From positions 25,106,870-25,170,869 of the forward strand of contig NC_054548.1 in the NCBI RefSeq assembly GCF_017654505.1: DNA of 64,000 nt. The letters are read 5' to 3'. The notes beneath the pieces are model-generated. The model ran no database searches. It was given only the letters and a program-made list of their open reading frames with translations, and was not told the origin of the DNA. The translations under genes and the position numbers were made by a program. Source of the DNA: Polyodon spathula (lineage: Eukaryota; Chordata; Actinopteri; Acipenseriformes; Polyodontidae). Positions 25,901 to 37,113 of the stretch are shown piece after piece. The stretch's first letter is position 1, and the number at the start of each line of letters is the position of its first letter.

Positions 25901-26963
25901 TGTTGTTGGTGGTCATCTTCGAATTGAAAGGGAACCCACAGTGCACCATGAAGAGATTGTAAATGTGTTGTTGTTTATCTATATTTGGGTCAATCAGCAT
26001 TATATACATTTGGATATCCATTGCATTATGTAAGTCAGTTGAAGAGAGGAGTTTTCGTTCTGCTCTTGATCTGAATAAAACAATTGTCTTTCAGCTTTTC
26101 TGTGTTAGATGTAGATATTTCAAGGCTGGATTGGCTTGTTGCATTTTGTATGAGTTGATTAATCTGTTTTTCTACATTTCTCTCTCTTTCTCTATCTCTG
26201 AATATATTAACATCTAGAACATGTAGAGTTCTACTATCATCTTTATTTTTTACACTAAAATATGATTCCTGCAAAGTAAACCGATATACAGTACATACCC
26301 CTATGGCTACCTGCAGCATAGGGAGGTTATAGTGCCATCTGCATGCTTGACAGTAGCTCGGGAAAACAAAAATGTAGTTTTTGTTGTGCAGTACTGCCAA
26401 CAGCCAAGCTGATGTGTTGTTTGTTTTGTTTTTTTAAATTATTTTTATATTTTTACTTTTAACACAACATTTGATATTTCTGTGATACATTTATTTATTT
26501 TTAACTTTATTATTTATTAACAGAAATTTAATGGGACCTTGATTCATCCTGCTATACACTAGGTTGAGGCTGAACTAATCTGAAGTGAACTGAAAATCGA
26601 TGTTTTAATTGTTTTTTTATAAAGCAGGTGATAACGCTGACAGTGAAAGGGCTATTGTTGTTTCAGTACTTGTGCAACTCTACATATTCACAACTCTGTA
26701 TTTGTGTATTTGTGTACCACAACCTGGCAAATACATTTATGTAGAATTATTTGACAAATATTTAGACTAGAAGTCTTTATCAGTGTCTTCAGTGATGGAG
26801 TGTCCCTACATGGGTTCAGAGTAACAATGGCAAAGCACGTATTTTAAATCTTTAACTACCCAAACACAAACACTATACAGCAGGAACTAGATGTTGGCAG
26901 GAGCTGTCCTTAACACAGGTATAAATGACGATAAACACAAAAGGAGCAGCTGGAACACTGTTG
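25901..26963. other. Intergenic, no gene seen
   Basis: A 121-codon minus-strand frame (26400-26035) contains a CTCTCT-derived RERERER tract and no domain. Otherwise AT-rich unique sequence. Confidence 0.45.
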
Positions 26964-27066
26964 GCTGGTTTCACAGACCCAGTTTAGCACTAATCTTGGT
27001 TTATTTTACCTAAATTAACACTGGCTAGTCCAGGACTAGTGCTAATCAGGGGCTGTGAAACCAGCC
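26964..27066. repeat. Foldback repeat, family B copy 1
   Basis: The arms GCTGGTTTCACAGACCC (about 26965) and GGGGCTGTGAAACCAGCC (27050-27067) are inverted copies. Between them lie CACTAATCTTGG and AGTGCTAATCAG, also inverted. A diverged copy with the same arms is at 51045-51125. Confidence 0.7.
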
Positions 27067-27451
27067 ATAAAGGCTCAGATTAGGGATTAACTATGTTCAT
27101 TGGTGCCTTTTTGGACTGGGGCTCCAAGAAGGAGCATCATTTTGTATTAGCAGTTCTAGTGGTATGAAGGGTTAAATCCTGCACTTTGTTTACGTGGTTT
27201 AGTGACAAACAATATATACCACTATAAGGAACTATGTAGGGATGCTTGTGTTCAGTGTAGAGTGGTATTACAGGGAAATAACGAAGCATATATGCATGTC
27301 AATCATATTTATATATGGAGTGACCAAGATATATAGTTAAAAACTCCAAAGAGAAGATCAATATTATGCAGTTGAAAAATAATATGTGTTCATTGTAATT
27401 GTTTTGTTTCGCTTGCCTCATCATGGTTGGATTGGTATGACATTATACAGT
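27067..27451. other. Intergenic, nothing recognised
   Basis: AT-rich unique sequence without open frames of note. Confidence 0.5.
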
Positions 27452-27909
27452 GAGAATGCATACAGTAGGGGGGCTCCCGAGTGGTGCATCCAAGACACTC
27501 CACGCAGATGTGTCCTATAGCCTGGGGATCTCAGGTTCGAATCCAGGCTATGTCACAGCCGACCGTGACCGGGAGTTCCTAGGGCGCAGCGCACAATTGG
27601 CCGAGCGCTTAGGTCGGCAGGGGTTTCCACTGCTCACCGCGCATCAGTGACCCCTGTGGCCAATAGGGAGCCTGTGGTTCTACAGTGGAGCCTCCAGATC
27701 TGTGTTGTCCTCCGGCACTATAGGTCTGGCGGCCTCACTGTGGATCCGCAGCGTGTAAAATGACGGATTGGCGGGGGGGGGGTTGCGAGTGGTGAGCCGA
27801 GGATACAAGATAATAATTGGGCATACCAATCTGAGGAGAAAAACCTGGGTAAAAAAATTGCCGACAACTAAATTAAAAAAAAAAAAAAAAAAAGAGAATG
27901 CATACAGTA
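27452..27909 (+). mobile_element. tRNA-derived SINE with 16-bp target duplication
   Basis: Second copy of the SINE seen at 4028. The body is 27468-27893, the A-box region lies in GGGGGCTCCCGAGTGGTGCA, and the B-box is a perfect GGTTCGAATCC at 27534-27544. The 3' end is TGGGTAAAAAAATT followed by a 17-A tail. The 16-bp direct repeat GAGAATGCATACAGTA sits at 27452-27467 and 27894-27909. The perfect target duplication suggests a fairly recent insertion. Confidence 0.92.
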
Positions 27910-29058
27910 AGTATTCTCCCAACAGGCAGTGTTTTACAGCAGACAGTACATAGCCATGGATCTACTGCTCGTATATTCCATGAACAGACACAAACTAACC
28001 CCTTGTTCTGTTTTCAATGGAGTACTCTTTCAAATACAGTATACCATATTTATAGTTAGACCTTCTTTATCTTAAAAAGACGGTTATATAGAATAGGAAA
28101 GCACTATCTTTGTTATGTAACCACTCCACCCAGCACGATGCTGTACAGATAATGGCAGATGCTCGGAAGTGACATTCATCTGTGAAGTGCTACTTTTGCA
28201 AATCTATATGTGACCTACTGTTCTGCTGGTGTGCTTGGTACCCTTTTAAAAGTGCCATCTGCTCCTGTCATCTCGCACTGATTTGAAGCCATGGTATTAA
28301 TGTTTTTTGTTTGTTTTGCTGTGACTTCAATTCTGATCCTAGTGTTCTTTTTTTCATATCCTTTATCTCTTTGTATAAGTGAAATATAATGCTTAGCCAT
28401 CTGCTTCATAGTCTCATAATAATCGCTGTAAGAATACCAATAAATTGTTAATTTCATTTAACAAGGGCCTGTTCAGTGAAATCATTTTTTTTTCTGCATG
28501 AGAACCTGATTAGTGATCAGCAGAGCTCATTACAAAATAAACAGATAGAAAATGGAACTGTGGCCATGACTAGATCACAGAAGGTAATGACATTGTTCCA
28601 CTCTGGAGTAAACTACAGAGAAGAAGTGGCATTTGTTGAAAGGATGATCTGTTTATTGAATTCCAAAAGATAATTAAATATTCTCATCCTAGCATACTGT
28701 TCCTAAGCCAACAGTGTAAGGGCAGCAGGGTGATCCTTGGAAGACCTCATATCATCCACAGACCTCAGGTTGCACAACCCCATACCTAGGTTATTATTTC
28801 TGTAATGTTACTTGGTTAAATGGGGGGAAACAACAATTTTTGGTTTGCTTTTTCTATGTGCACTTTCTTTACATAGCAAAAGATGTTTCTCCTCAATGTA
28901 AAGATTATGTTGGAGGACTTCATTATAACCAGCCATCATACTAATGAGCCAGTAGAGGGAAGTATTTACAATAGACAAAAGAACATGCAGAAATGCTAAC
29001 AGTGGTATATGAGAAGTACAGAATTCCCAATCCCAATATTTTTACCGTTCCTAAGAAC
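27910..29058. other. Intergenic, nothing recognised
   Basis: Unique AT-rich sequence. Frames at 28215-28457 (minus) and 28476-28673 (plus) have no recognised domain. Confidence 0.5.
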
Positions 29059-29063
29059 CATAG

Positions 29064-29486
29064 TGTGGCAGAGCACAGCTCTGCTCTTTAGAAATTGGCA
29101 GGGATGGGGTTAAATTCCCCTGCCTGCCTGGGTTCATTGTGTTCAGGTGGCTGGGGTTGATTAGATGATTAGTTTAATTAACGATCAATCAGCGCCCAGC
29201 CACCTGACTCCCTCCTCATTTGAGAGGAGGGAGTTGAGGAAGCAGGTTGGTGGTTTGTTGTGGTATTTTTGAAAGTTTGAAAGTTTTGAATCCAGTGAAG
29301 GCATTGCCCAGCCTGGAAACCTTTATTTTTGTGAATTTTGTTTTTTGTTTTATTTGTGTTTAAAGATTTTTTGTTTTGCCCTTGTGCACCTGTTTTTTTG
29401 TTTATTTATAATAAAATTAGGTTTTTTTTTTTTTTTTTTAACTGCAGACTGTTTCTGGGCCTCTATCCACTCGTCAGCCTGCCACA
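29064..29486 (+). repeat. Left LTR of element 1
   Basis: 423 bp, starting TGTGGCAGAGCACAGCTCTG and ending CAGCCTGCCACA. It is nearly identical to the right LTR but lacks a short block (CATAAAAGGAGGCCTCTGC) that the right LTR has at about 30930. That block resembles a TATA-type promoter box, so the left copy may have lost its promoter. An AATAAAA signal lies near 29410. Confidence 0.92.
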
Positions 29487-29506
29487 TTTAATGTCAGTAG
29501 TGGGAT
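29487..29506 (+). promoter_or_regulatory. Primer-binding-like site, element 1
   Basis: TTTAATGTCAGTAGTGGGAT directly follows the left LTR. It resembles the TGGTGTCAGAAGTGGGAT type of site that pairs with a tRNA 3' end (tRNA-Leu, from memory) with G-to-A changes. Elements 2 and 3 have related sites at the same place. Confidence 0.6.
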
Positions 29507-29582
29507 AGCGCCACCTAGAGGCTCAGAGCAGTATTTATTTATTTATTTTTGAATTTTTGGGATCTTTTTTTTTTTTTTTAAC

Positions 29583-30302
29583 ATGGGAAAGAAGAGCAGA
29601 CAGCGGCAAAGGCAGGACAAGCAGCAGCTGAAGAAATGTAAGCTGCTGCAGCCACCGCTGGAGGACCCGGCCAGCCTCTTCCCCTGGTGTTCCTGGTGCG
29701 GGAAGGAGGACCATCGTTGGCGGTCCTGCCCAGATGTGCCACCGGCAAACTGGTGTGGCCGGTGTGAGGAGGACGGCCACAACTGGGCAGGATGCCCCTA
29801 CAACCAGGCCCAAGAAGAGGTGTCGTGTTCACCCTGGGCATCAGGGGCCACCCCACTACCTCCAGCACCACCACCTTCACCACCGTCCCAGGAGATCTGG
29901 GACCGGTTGATGCACCCTGAGGCAGACCTCGTCCACAATCTCCCCATAGCTATCAGCACACTGTGGCGTCGAGATGGGGAGAGGTGGGAACAATGGAAGG
30001 AACAACACCACCCGGCGTCCTTCCCAGAGGTTGCCCTCATGGTGGTTAATTACCTGGCGGTAGACATGGGAGATGCCCCGGTCACTCCAATAAAGAGGGG
30101 TGAGCTGCCTTCCCGAGAGCCAGAGAGGGAGGAGGAGCTGCCGTCGTCCCGAGAGCCAGAGAGGGAGGAGGAGCTGCTGTCGTCCCGAGAGCCAGAGAGG
30201 GAGGAGGAGGAGCCGCCGCTCCCAGAGCCCGAGAGGGAGGAGGAGGAGCCGCCGCTCCCAGAGCCAGAGGGAGGAGGAGGAGCCGCCACTCCCAGACCTT
30301 GA
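29583..30302 (+). CDS. CCHC zinc-knuckle protein of LTR element 1
   Basis: A 239-codon frame with a basic, Gln-rich N terminus (MGKKSRQRQRQDKQQLKK), then two CCHC knuckles at residues about 36-49 (CSWCGKEDHRWRSC) and 58-71 (CGRCEEDGHNWAGC), each exactly C-x2-C-x4-H-x4-C. A proline-rich linker, a W/R-rich middle and tandem acidic repeats of the REPEREEE type follow. CCHC knuckles bind nucleic acid in retroviral-type Gag nucleocapsids, so an RNA-packaging role is inferred. A TGA stops the frame at 30300, but downstream DNA in the same frame encodes KDACLAPL and ASAGVACCSA repeats up to the polypurine tract. Small compensating indels around 30265-30315 probably created this stop. Confidence 0.75.
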   Translation: MGKKSRQRQRQDKQQLKKCKLLQPPLEDPASLFPWCSWCGKEDHRWRSCPDVPPANWCGRCEEDGHNWAGCPYNQAQEEVSCSPWASGATPLPPAPPPSPPSQEIWDRLMHPEADLVHNLPIAISTLWRRDGERWEQWKEQHHPASFPEVALMVVNYLAVDMGDAPVTPIKRGELPSREPEREEELPSSREPEREEELLSSREPEREEEEPPLPEPEREEEEPPLPEPEGGGGAATPRP

Positions 30303-30345
30303 GAGGGGGAGGAGCCGCCGCTCCCAGAGCCCAGAGGGGAGGAGC
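30106..30345 (+). repeat. Tandem repeat coding E/P-rich units, element 1
   Basis: Units of 36 bp, then 30 bp, built from CCAGAGAGGGAGGAGGAG and a CTGCCGTCGTCC or CCGCCGCTCC spacer, encode repeated REPEREEE and PEPEREEEEPPL. Length changes are the likely source of the frame break near 30300. Confidence 0.85.
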
Positions 30346-30709
30346 TATGGCCCAAGGATGCCTGCCTTGCACCGCTCAGGGATGACGCATCCGCATCGGC
30401 TGGGGTCGCCTGCTGCTCCGCATCGGCTGGGGTTGCCTGCTGCTCCACATCGCCTGGGGCTGCAGTTGTCTCTTTTTTGTTTTTTAGGCCTCCCGAGGGT
30501 CCGTTGCTGCCGCCGTCGCCGCCTCCGCCACGAGAGGGAGCCGGGCCGCCGTCGCCGCCTCCGCCACGAGAGGGAGCCGGGTCGTCGTCGCCGTGCTACC
30601 TTGGAGATTCGGGGCCCCCTCAACCAAAGAAGTCTTGGGGGCTCCGACATCAACCCCGCCCACCACCACCCACCAAAACAGCCCACCCAAGGGACATAAT
30701 TGGACTCTT

Positions 30710-30741
30710 GGGGGGGGGGGGGGGTGGGGGGGGAAGGGGGG
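30710..30741 (+). repeat. Poly(G) tract in element 1
   Basis: Fifteen G, then T, then further G runs broken by single A or T. It lies about 50 bp before the right LTR. Element 2 has a G run in the same relative position. Confidence 0.9.
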
Positions 30742-30786
30742 AGTTGGCCGATTGCGGCCGGTGTACGTTGTACATGGGGGGAGGTA

Positions 30787-31219
30787 TGTGGCAGAGCACA
30801 GCTCTGCTCTTTAGAAATTGGCAGGGATGGGGTTAAATTCCCCTCCCTGCCTGGGTTCATTGTGTTCAGTTGGCTGGGGTTGATTAGATGATTAGTTTAA
30901 TTAATGATCAATCAGCGCCCAGCCACCTGACATAAAAGGAGGCCTCTGCTTCTCATTTGAGAGGAGGGAGTTGAGGAAGCAGGTTGGTGGTTTGTTGTGG
31001 TATTTTTGAAAGTTTGAAAGTTTTGAATCCAGTGAAGGCATTGCCCAGCCTGGAAACCTTTATTTTTGTGAAGTTTGTTTTTTGTTTTATTTGTGTTTAA
31101 AGATTTTTTGTTTTGCCCTTGTGCACCTATATTTTTGTTTATTTATAATAAAATTAGTTTTTTTTTTTTTTTAACTGCAGACTGTTTCTGGGCCTCTATC
31201 CACTCGTCAGCCTGCCACA
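30787..31219 (+). repeat. Right LTR of element 1
   Basis: 433 bp, same ends as the left LTR. It retains the ACATAAAAGG block near 30930 missing from the left copy and the AATAAAA signal near 31147. Few differences from the left copy imply a relatively young insertion. Confidence 0.92.
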
Positions 31220-31224
31220 CATAG

Positions 31225-33057
31225 TTTAAAGTAGAATGACCACGGTTTAATGTGGCAGGACCATTATAAATGATGAAGGCAGTGGCTGAAAGTGGAAGGA
31301 CCATGGTTTAATGTGGAAGTTACTTGATCCCAAATAGTGTAGAAAGGGTAACGTAGTGCAGTAGGTTACTGGAGCAGGACGTCTCTTTTCATGACACTAA
31401 CGGTCGCCTTGTGTGGCAACTTTTTATTTTTAGCTTTGTTTTGTTTTCTTTATTAAATTTGATTTTGCTGGTACCCTATTGGCAGCACCTGTGTGTTTAT
31501 TGAATTTGTGCACCTTTGAGTTTATTGAATCTGCGCACCTGTGCAGCGTGTCAACACTCAGTGTTCTGTGTCAGACTCATTGTTGTTCAGTGATGACCCA
31601 CGCAGGTGACACCCCCTGTTGCAGTTATATAATTGTGTTCAGCCGTAGTTCTGTCTCACTGTGATTAATGTTGTTTTCTCATAGCAGTGCGGAGAAAAAA
31701 CAGTTTGAAAGCCAAGAAGGGCCTTACCAGACTGTAAAACCATCTTATGAGAGTCCTATTGCTATTAGAAAATGGATACATTCAAGGTTTTTTTTATTTA
31801 TTATTATTTTATGTAGTATTCTTTTTTTCTTGCTAATGAATACAAGCGTGTTTCCACAATATTTTATGAGGAATGCAGTTTGCTAAAATTTCCATCTGTG
31901 TTCTGATAGACCAACATTTATGCAAATTCTTGTGTTCTGCATGACTTCCTAACCATGATCAGCACAGCTGAATAAAACATTTGATAGAAAAGTAGTTTTC
32001 TTAAAGCATGAATCTGACCAGTCCAGTACTTATTTATATCAGGTATATATATAGATATAGCTTATATATAGATATATATATATCTCTAAATATGGAGCTT
32101 GAATATTGATATATATACCATTTATATATTTTTAATATACAAGATATAAGTAAATTAAAGTAACTAAAAGTACCTGTTATTTTTCACCATACAATATAAT
32201 ATGATCACATTTAGTTACCTGTACGAAAAAGTAACCATTACAGTTACAAGTTACTGAAAAACGTAATGAGTTACTTGTAATGCCCTAACACTGTATAGAT
32301 TAAAAAAACATAAATAAGATGTTGCAGTGCTTTTTTCTAGTTCAAGTATGCTGTTTTCCTGAAAAAATTGTGTTTATATAAGTGCAATGGCTATAATTAA
32401 CCTTGTTGGTAGTCTTTCAACCTTCAATACAAATATATTTAATTGTGTTTAAAAAAAAAAAAAAAAAAATGTTGCTTGCAAATACATTATTATTCTGTAA
32501 TTTCTATAAATTATGCAACAATGGCACCAAACATTATTCATTAAGTACTTTTTAGGGTCCATAGCTCTGCAATTTACAGTGTGGGTCAATTGTGTTATAA
32601 AGTTTCCAGTAAAGAACCTGCCTTTAATTCCTAAAAGAAAAGCTTAACCAAAGAAGATAAATAACCACACATCTGGTAGCTTGAAGAAACTCATTTATCT
32701 GAACTGAAAATGATTCTGACCATTTAGCTAGCATACCTAAGGTGGTGCTGAGGGATACATTGTTCTAATTAAGGTAATTAATGTCTAATGAATGATCTGT
32801 AAAGCTATTGTAAAGTAGTATGATGTGGTTGGCAAGGGACTGGAGCTGTGCTGTAAGCGTGGTACAAGACTAACCCCTGTGGTGTGAAGATGGTAGAACA
32901 TGTACACCCAGCTCTGTAACCAGCCTGACCCTTTCCCAGCCTCTCCTGGATTTCATGCCTTGACGCTCCCCATGTCTACGCTTGCAGCACCCACATTGCC
33001 AGATAGCTTCACAATTTAGCCAGCTAGAAAGCAGCCAAAATAGAAAAACATATATTA
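31225..33057. other. Intergenic, no gene seen
   Basis: AT-rich. It contains a (TATATAGATA)-like stretch at 32040-32160 and an A tract at 32450-32469. Open frames at 31479-31886 lack domains. Confidence 0.5.
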
Positions 33058-33176
33058 CAGGGATGGAAATAAGACTCCTATTGCATAGCAGTTTTTACTA
33101 TTCCAGGTTTTACTAAAAGATTGTAGTAAAACCAGGAATTGATCAAACTGCTATGCAACAGGATTTCCATCCCTGT
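33058..33176. repeat. Foldback repeat, family A copy 2
   Basis: An almost perfect palindrome: arms ACAGGGATGGAAATAAGACT and, inverted at 33157-33175, GGATTTCCATCCCTGT, with CTATTGCATAGCAGTTT and AAACTGCTATGCAACAG inside. The hairpin spacer has TTTTACTAAAAG. It is the most symmetrical of the three copies. Confidence 0.8.
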
Positions 33177-34089
33177 ATTATAGCAACAACATATTTAAAT
33201 TGCATTTGAAGATATATGTCCTTTAATGCAAGACAGATGCTGTATATGATTGATGGTGAATTGACACGTGAGAGGTATTGAAAGGTTTTTGCAGGATTAC
33301 TATGAGCAAACTTGTCTGAAACACAACTCCTTCTTTTTGGGATAGCTGTGCCATTAGACTTCCTGACAGTTCAGCGCCATCATATCACAGCCCATTTCAG
33401 CAACCTCAAAGTACAGTCAGCTTTCTCAGATTTATGGTGGCGGCTTGCCTAAACACCAAATCAACTAAATATAGCTTATTGTCACTTTGACCCTTGTCAA
33501 GTCCATTTGTACAAACACAATGCTGTTGATCCAGCAGGTGGTGTGCAGCACATATCAAGGCTCAATAGTGAGCGTGTAGCTTTAGTAGGGTCTCACAAGC
33601 TGCTCAGGAAGTCAGCTTATAGTGCCATGGCAGGATAAATCAGTTTACCATTCTGGAAAACTAAACGATCTACAGAAAAATTACATGAGACTTGCTACTG
33701 AAAACGTTCTGTACTCTACTGCCCATACAGTTTTAAAAAATAGTTATTGAATACAAAGGGTGTTACATTCAAGTTGACAATACCAGACATTTGAACTTTT
33801 GGACAGCGGCTGTATTTGGTAGCACGATTCCTGTTTATGTTATAGTGTTATAAAGTGACAGGCTTCAATGAGGAAGGCAGCAAACAAAAAGCACACTTCA
33901 CGGCATCTAGTTCTTGGTGCAGTAGTGTGCACAGAAGGGGAAATGATGGAATAATGGAATTAGCACTATACCCTGAATGCTATTTTAGTATAAGCCTGAA
34001 TGTCACTGTGGAGCACTAAAGTTTTTAAATGAAAAGGTGTCGGCCAAGTGTAAGGCATGCTTGTCCTGAGTCCTTTTTGTTTTTGACTC
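33177..34089. other. Intergenic, nothing recognised
   Basis: Unique sequence. I searched the minus strand for missing ADPRHL1 exons and found none. Confidence 0.45.
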
Positions 34090-34090
34090 T

Positions 34091-35935
34091 TCATTTAACT
34101 GATGTCTCACTGATACAGTGATGTTTGATAATGTTATACCTACCTAATCCATCACTCCTATCGTTTAATACTGAGCCACCACCCTCACCAGCCTGTTTAT
34201 CATGAGTATTTACAGCCAGCACTGGTCGGCTGAGATAAGGGCCATCAACTTCACACCTAACTGACTCCCATGCCAATTCTTTATCTTGCAGCTTTTTGTC
34301 TTTATCTTTGGTCCCTTATTTAAGAAACCAAGTATGGTAGCTTTCTTGTTACTCACTGTGCGCGAAGTAACAGATGACTGGTGTTCATTTATAAATGTTT
34401 GGGCTTGTTTGGTCTGGGGCAAATTTCTGTGTCCAACTTCACTGGAAAACATTTTTAAAATGGATGCTGGTACCAGAAGCTTCAGTGTTTTGATTATTGG
34501 TTTTGTAAGATGAGTAGGCCTTTCCTCCTTCATTGCGGGTTCCAAAACTGTGTTACCTTTGGACAAAGAGTCTCAGCTAAAGAAGGTTTTGGGAAGTACC
34601 TTTGAGCCACTCGGGAGAGTTGTGTTATGGTCATTACAGACCCCATGCTTGGCTTCTGGTTAAGTATTGGCAGAAATCTTCCATTTTGTAAACCAACAGA
34701 AAGTATATAATCCCTTGCTTTGGGAGCTTGTTTTTTCTCTGAATGGGGTCCCTGCAGTTCAGCTGTGTGGATATTATTGACATTTACATTATCACCCAGG
34801 TCCTTTCTGCAGCACCTAGAACAAGCTGCAGGGAGCACACACACTGGGGAGATAAAGCAGGAACGGCATTCAAGATGGCTTTACATTCAACTCCATCTGA
34901 AGAGCTGCTTCTAAGATTGGAGAAAAGTTCAGCCTCTTGTTTTGTACGATCTGTTTTAGGCCAAATATTGTCAGACCGGATAGTCATGACCTTGGGCATT
35001 CTGTTCTCTGTGACTTCTGGGCTATTCCTGTCTTTTCTCTCCGAAGATGTTTTTTTTTTTAGCTATGTAATAACACCAGGCTTAGTGACACCTGCAGCTC
35101 TAGATCTCGCTGCTTCCATCACTTTGAGATAAGCAGCATGCAATTGAGTTACATTAACCCTGCACCAGACAGCCGGGCGAACAACAATGAAGGTCGACCT
35201 CAAGACAGACATTCTGTCCACAGTACCAAGTATATGTTGACATACAGGCTGATTGCACATTTCTTCCACACTGTGTAACTCCAGCCTAATAACTCCCTGT
35301 CTGTAAGCTTGTTTTAGCCTGGGGTTTCTCAGGATCTTTTCCTGATCTGTTAGATTTTATGGACTATACCCTCTTTGTTCATATTTATCTATCAGTTTAG
35401 TCAGTGCTGTAGGTTTTCCTCGTCTAGTCATTCGAGTACCTCCTCAACCTCCTAACTCGCTATGTCCCTGCCCGCAAGCTGAGGTCCTCTGATGTAGTGG
35501 TTTGTAGGGGGTGGCTTATGAGATGCTACAGATATTCTTTTATTCATATTGTGAGTATCTTAATCGTTTGCAGCAAATACAATGAAAACATACTGCATGT
35601 AATAACAAATTTAAAACTGAATCATAACAATAAGTACTCGGCGAATAATGCCATCAAAATAATTTCCATAGGGACAGGGACTGACACAAAAATACAAGGC
35701 TTGGGTAGACTGCTGATAGCTAGACAATTTCTTCAAAATATCATTCATGCAGCTGAAAGCGCTTCACATTCACTTGTTGACATAACAATGGCTCTGATCG
35801 CTTTAATAGTGGTTCTAAGGCACTGGGGATATGGGCAGCTTTGAATTCCTTGTATTCACAAAATACTTTTAATTCAGGGTGAGAATCAACTCTTCTGAGT
35901 CCTCTTCCAGAATCTTTCTTTCTGTACACCACCAC
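34091..35935 (-). pseudogene. Broken minus-strand coding relic, identity unknown
   Basis: Five minus-strand open stretches in different frames lie in a row: 35935-35741, 35269-35063, 34844-34530, 34566-34210 and 34276-34091. Their composition is protein-like rather than repeat-like, for example CNQPVCQHILGTVDRMSVLR, QLHAAYLKVMEAARSRAAG, DYILSVGLQNGRFLPILNQK and SMGSVMTITQLSRVAQRYFP. Overlaps between frames suggest a once-continuous frame broken by indels, plus a LINE fragment at 35435-35505. It lies on the ADPRHL1 strand and downstream of its exons. It could be a decayed long terminal exon of that gene, as some vertebrate models have a C-terminal extension, or an old unrelated insert. I do not recognise the family. 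Confidence 0.4.
35435..35505 (+). mobile_element. Small L2-type LINE fragment
   Basis: The plus strand encodes EYLLNLLTRYVPARKLRSSD, the same tail segment that the minus strand encodes at 13080-13145. The fragment is about 70 bp. Confidence 0.65.
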
Positions 35936-37113
35936 CCTTTATCCATTTTAACAGACTCATGTCTAATGCGCAACTCAACACGATCGTTCTATGTTTTAAC
36001 TGAAACAAGTCTACAAGCTGTGATATTGAGAAAGTTCCCTGTGCTTTTTTGCAGTGCACTCTGGGAGCTGTAGTGTACTCTGTCTGAAGTCAACCGCTCG
36101 CTAGTTTGGATAGAAAAGAGGGTGGTACTCAAGCCTTTGCTTATGATGATTTTCAGTGGTGATAGCTAAAACCTGCTCACATATTATAGCACTATATTTA
36201 GATTTTTTTTTTTAAGTTATGGTAGATAAGTCTTTTGAATTCAGAAGCGCTGGCACTTAAATGTTTGAAATTGAGAAGTGTCGGTACTGCGTACCAGTCA
36301 TTACTGCCCCATTTCAAGCACTGATTCAAATCCATTTAACTGTGTGTGTGGGAAGGGGGCTAATATTAATTGTATAAACAGTTGATGGGTAAAGATAACC
36401 TAATAGCATCCCCTTGTTTAAAGATGTTTATATCTCCTTGAGTGTCCTCTATATTGCACATCTTTATGGCAGCACACTTCAACATAACAAAAAAACAGAT
36501 TCATATCCAGCTTTAAAAGCCATTAGAAAAGCGGGGTTGGTTAGACAGGCACCATTTTTAAAACTAGGGATGGATCATATCAAGACCAGGCAAACCTTAT
36601 GGAATGGATTACTCTGAGTAATATTCTTAGGCTGTGGTAGTATAAACTTTTATTCTAGAATTGAAAATATAAGTTAAATTTAAAATGCTTTTATAGCTAT
36701 AAATTGCTAACGTGAGAAGACAATGTCCCAAGTCAAGGGACGCAAGGCATAGTTGAAGAAACTGATGTTTGGTGACATTGTCAAGCAATCTCACTGTGTG
36801 CAAAGCCCATACTGTACAATATGTAAACACTTGATTTTAGCTACTTGGTACAGTAAATACTTCAGCGATTGCCACAAACAACGTCTTTGTGTTTCGTGTT
36901 TGGGTTAGGTTGGGTTGGTTGGGTTTTCGTGTTTGCTTATTGCAAATTGTAAAATGCACTCAATAATGTTCCCAGACCAGTGTTACACAACGCATACATG
37001 TCATGTCATGGCTTGTATTAGTAGCAAGGCTGTTTCTTGTTTGTTATAGAATAGTATTTAATGTTTGAGAATCCAACCGGTACAGTGCATAGTGTTCTTT
37101 GGTACAAACCAGA
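35936..37113. other. Intergenic, nothing recognised
   Basis: Unique AT-rich sequence with a GGTTGGGTT-type short repeat near 36900. Open frames here carry no domains. Confidence 0.45.

Larger units (their letters stand above)
29059..31224 (+). mobile_element. Non-autonomous LTR retrotransposon 1 (CCHC-only)
   Basis: The complete element spans 29064-31219 with LTRs at 29064-29486 and 30787-31219 and the 5-bp target duplication CATAG at 29059-29063 and 31220-31224. Both LTRs run TGTGGCAG...CTGCCACA. A primer-binding-like site (TCAGTAGTGGGAT) starts just inside the left LTR, and a polypurine tract ATGGGGGGAGGT abuts the right LTR. The 1.3-kb interior encodes only a CCHC zinc-knuckle protein. 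No protease, reverse transcriptase, RNase H or integrase motif is present, so it must depend on enzymes from another element. Confidence 0.9.

Noticed and set aside
27468..27545. Possible tRNA gene
   Set aside because: Same SINE family; the perfect B-box is the SINE promoter.
29798..30448. Minus-strand Ser/Gly-rich frames of 80-132 codons
   Set aside because: They are the antisense of the acidic tandem repeats in LTR element 1, where GC-rich repeats keep all frames open.
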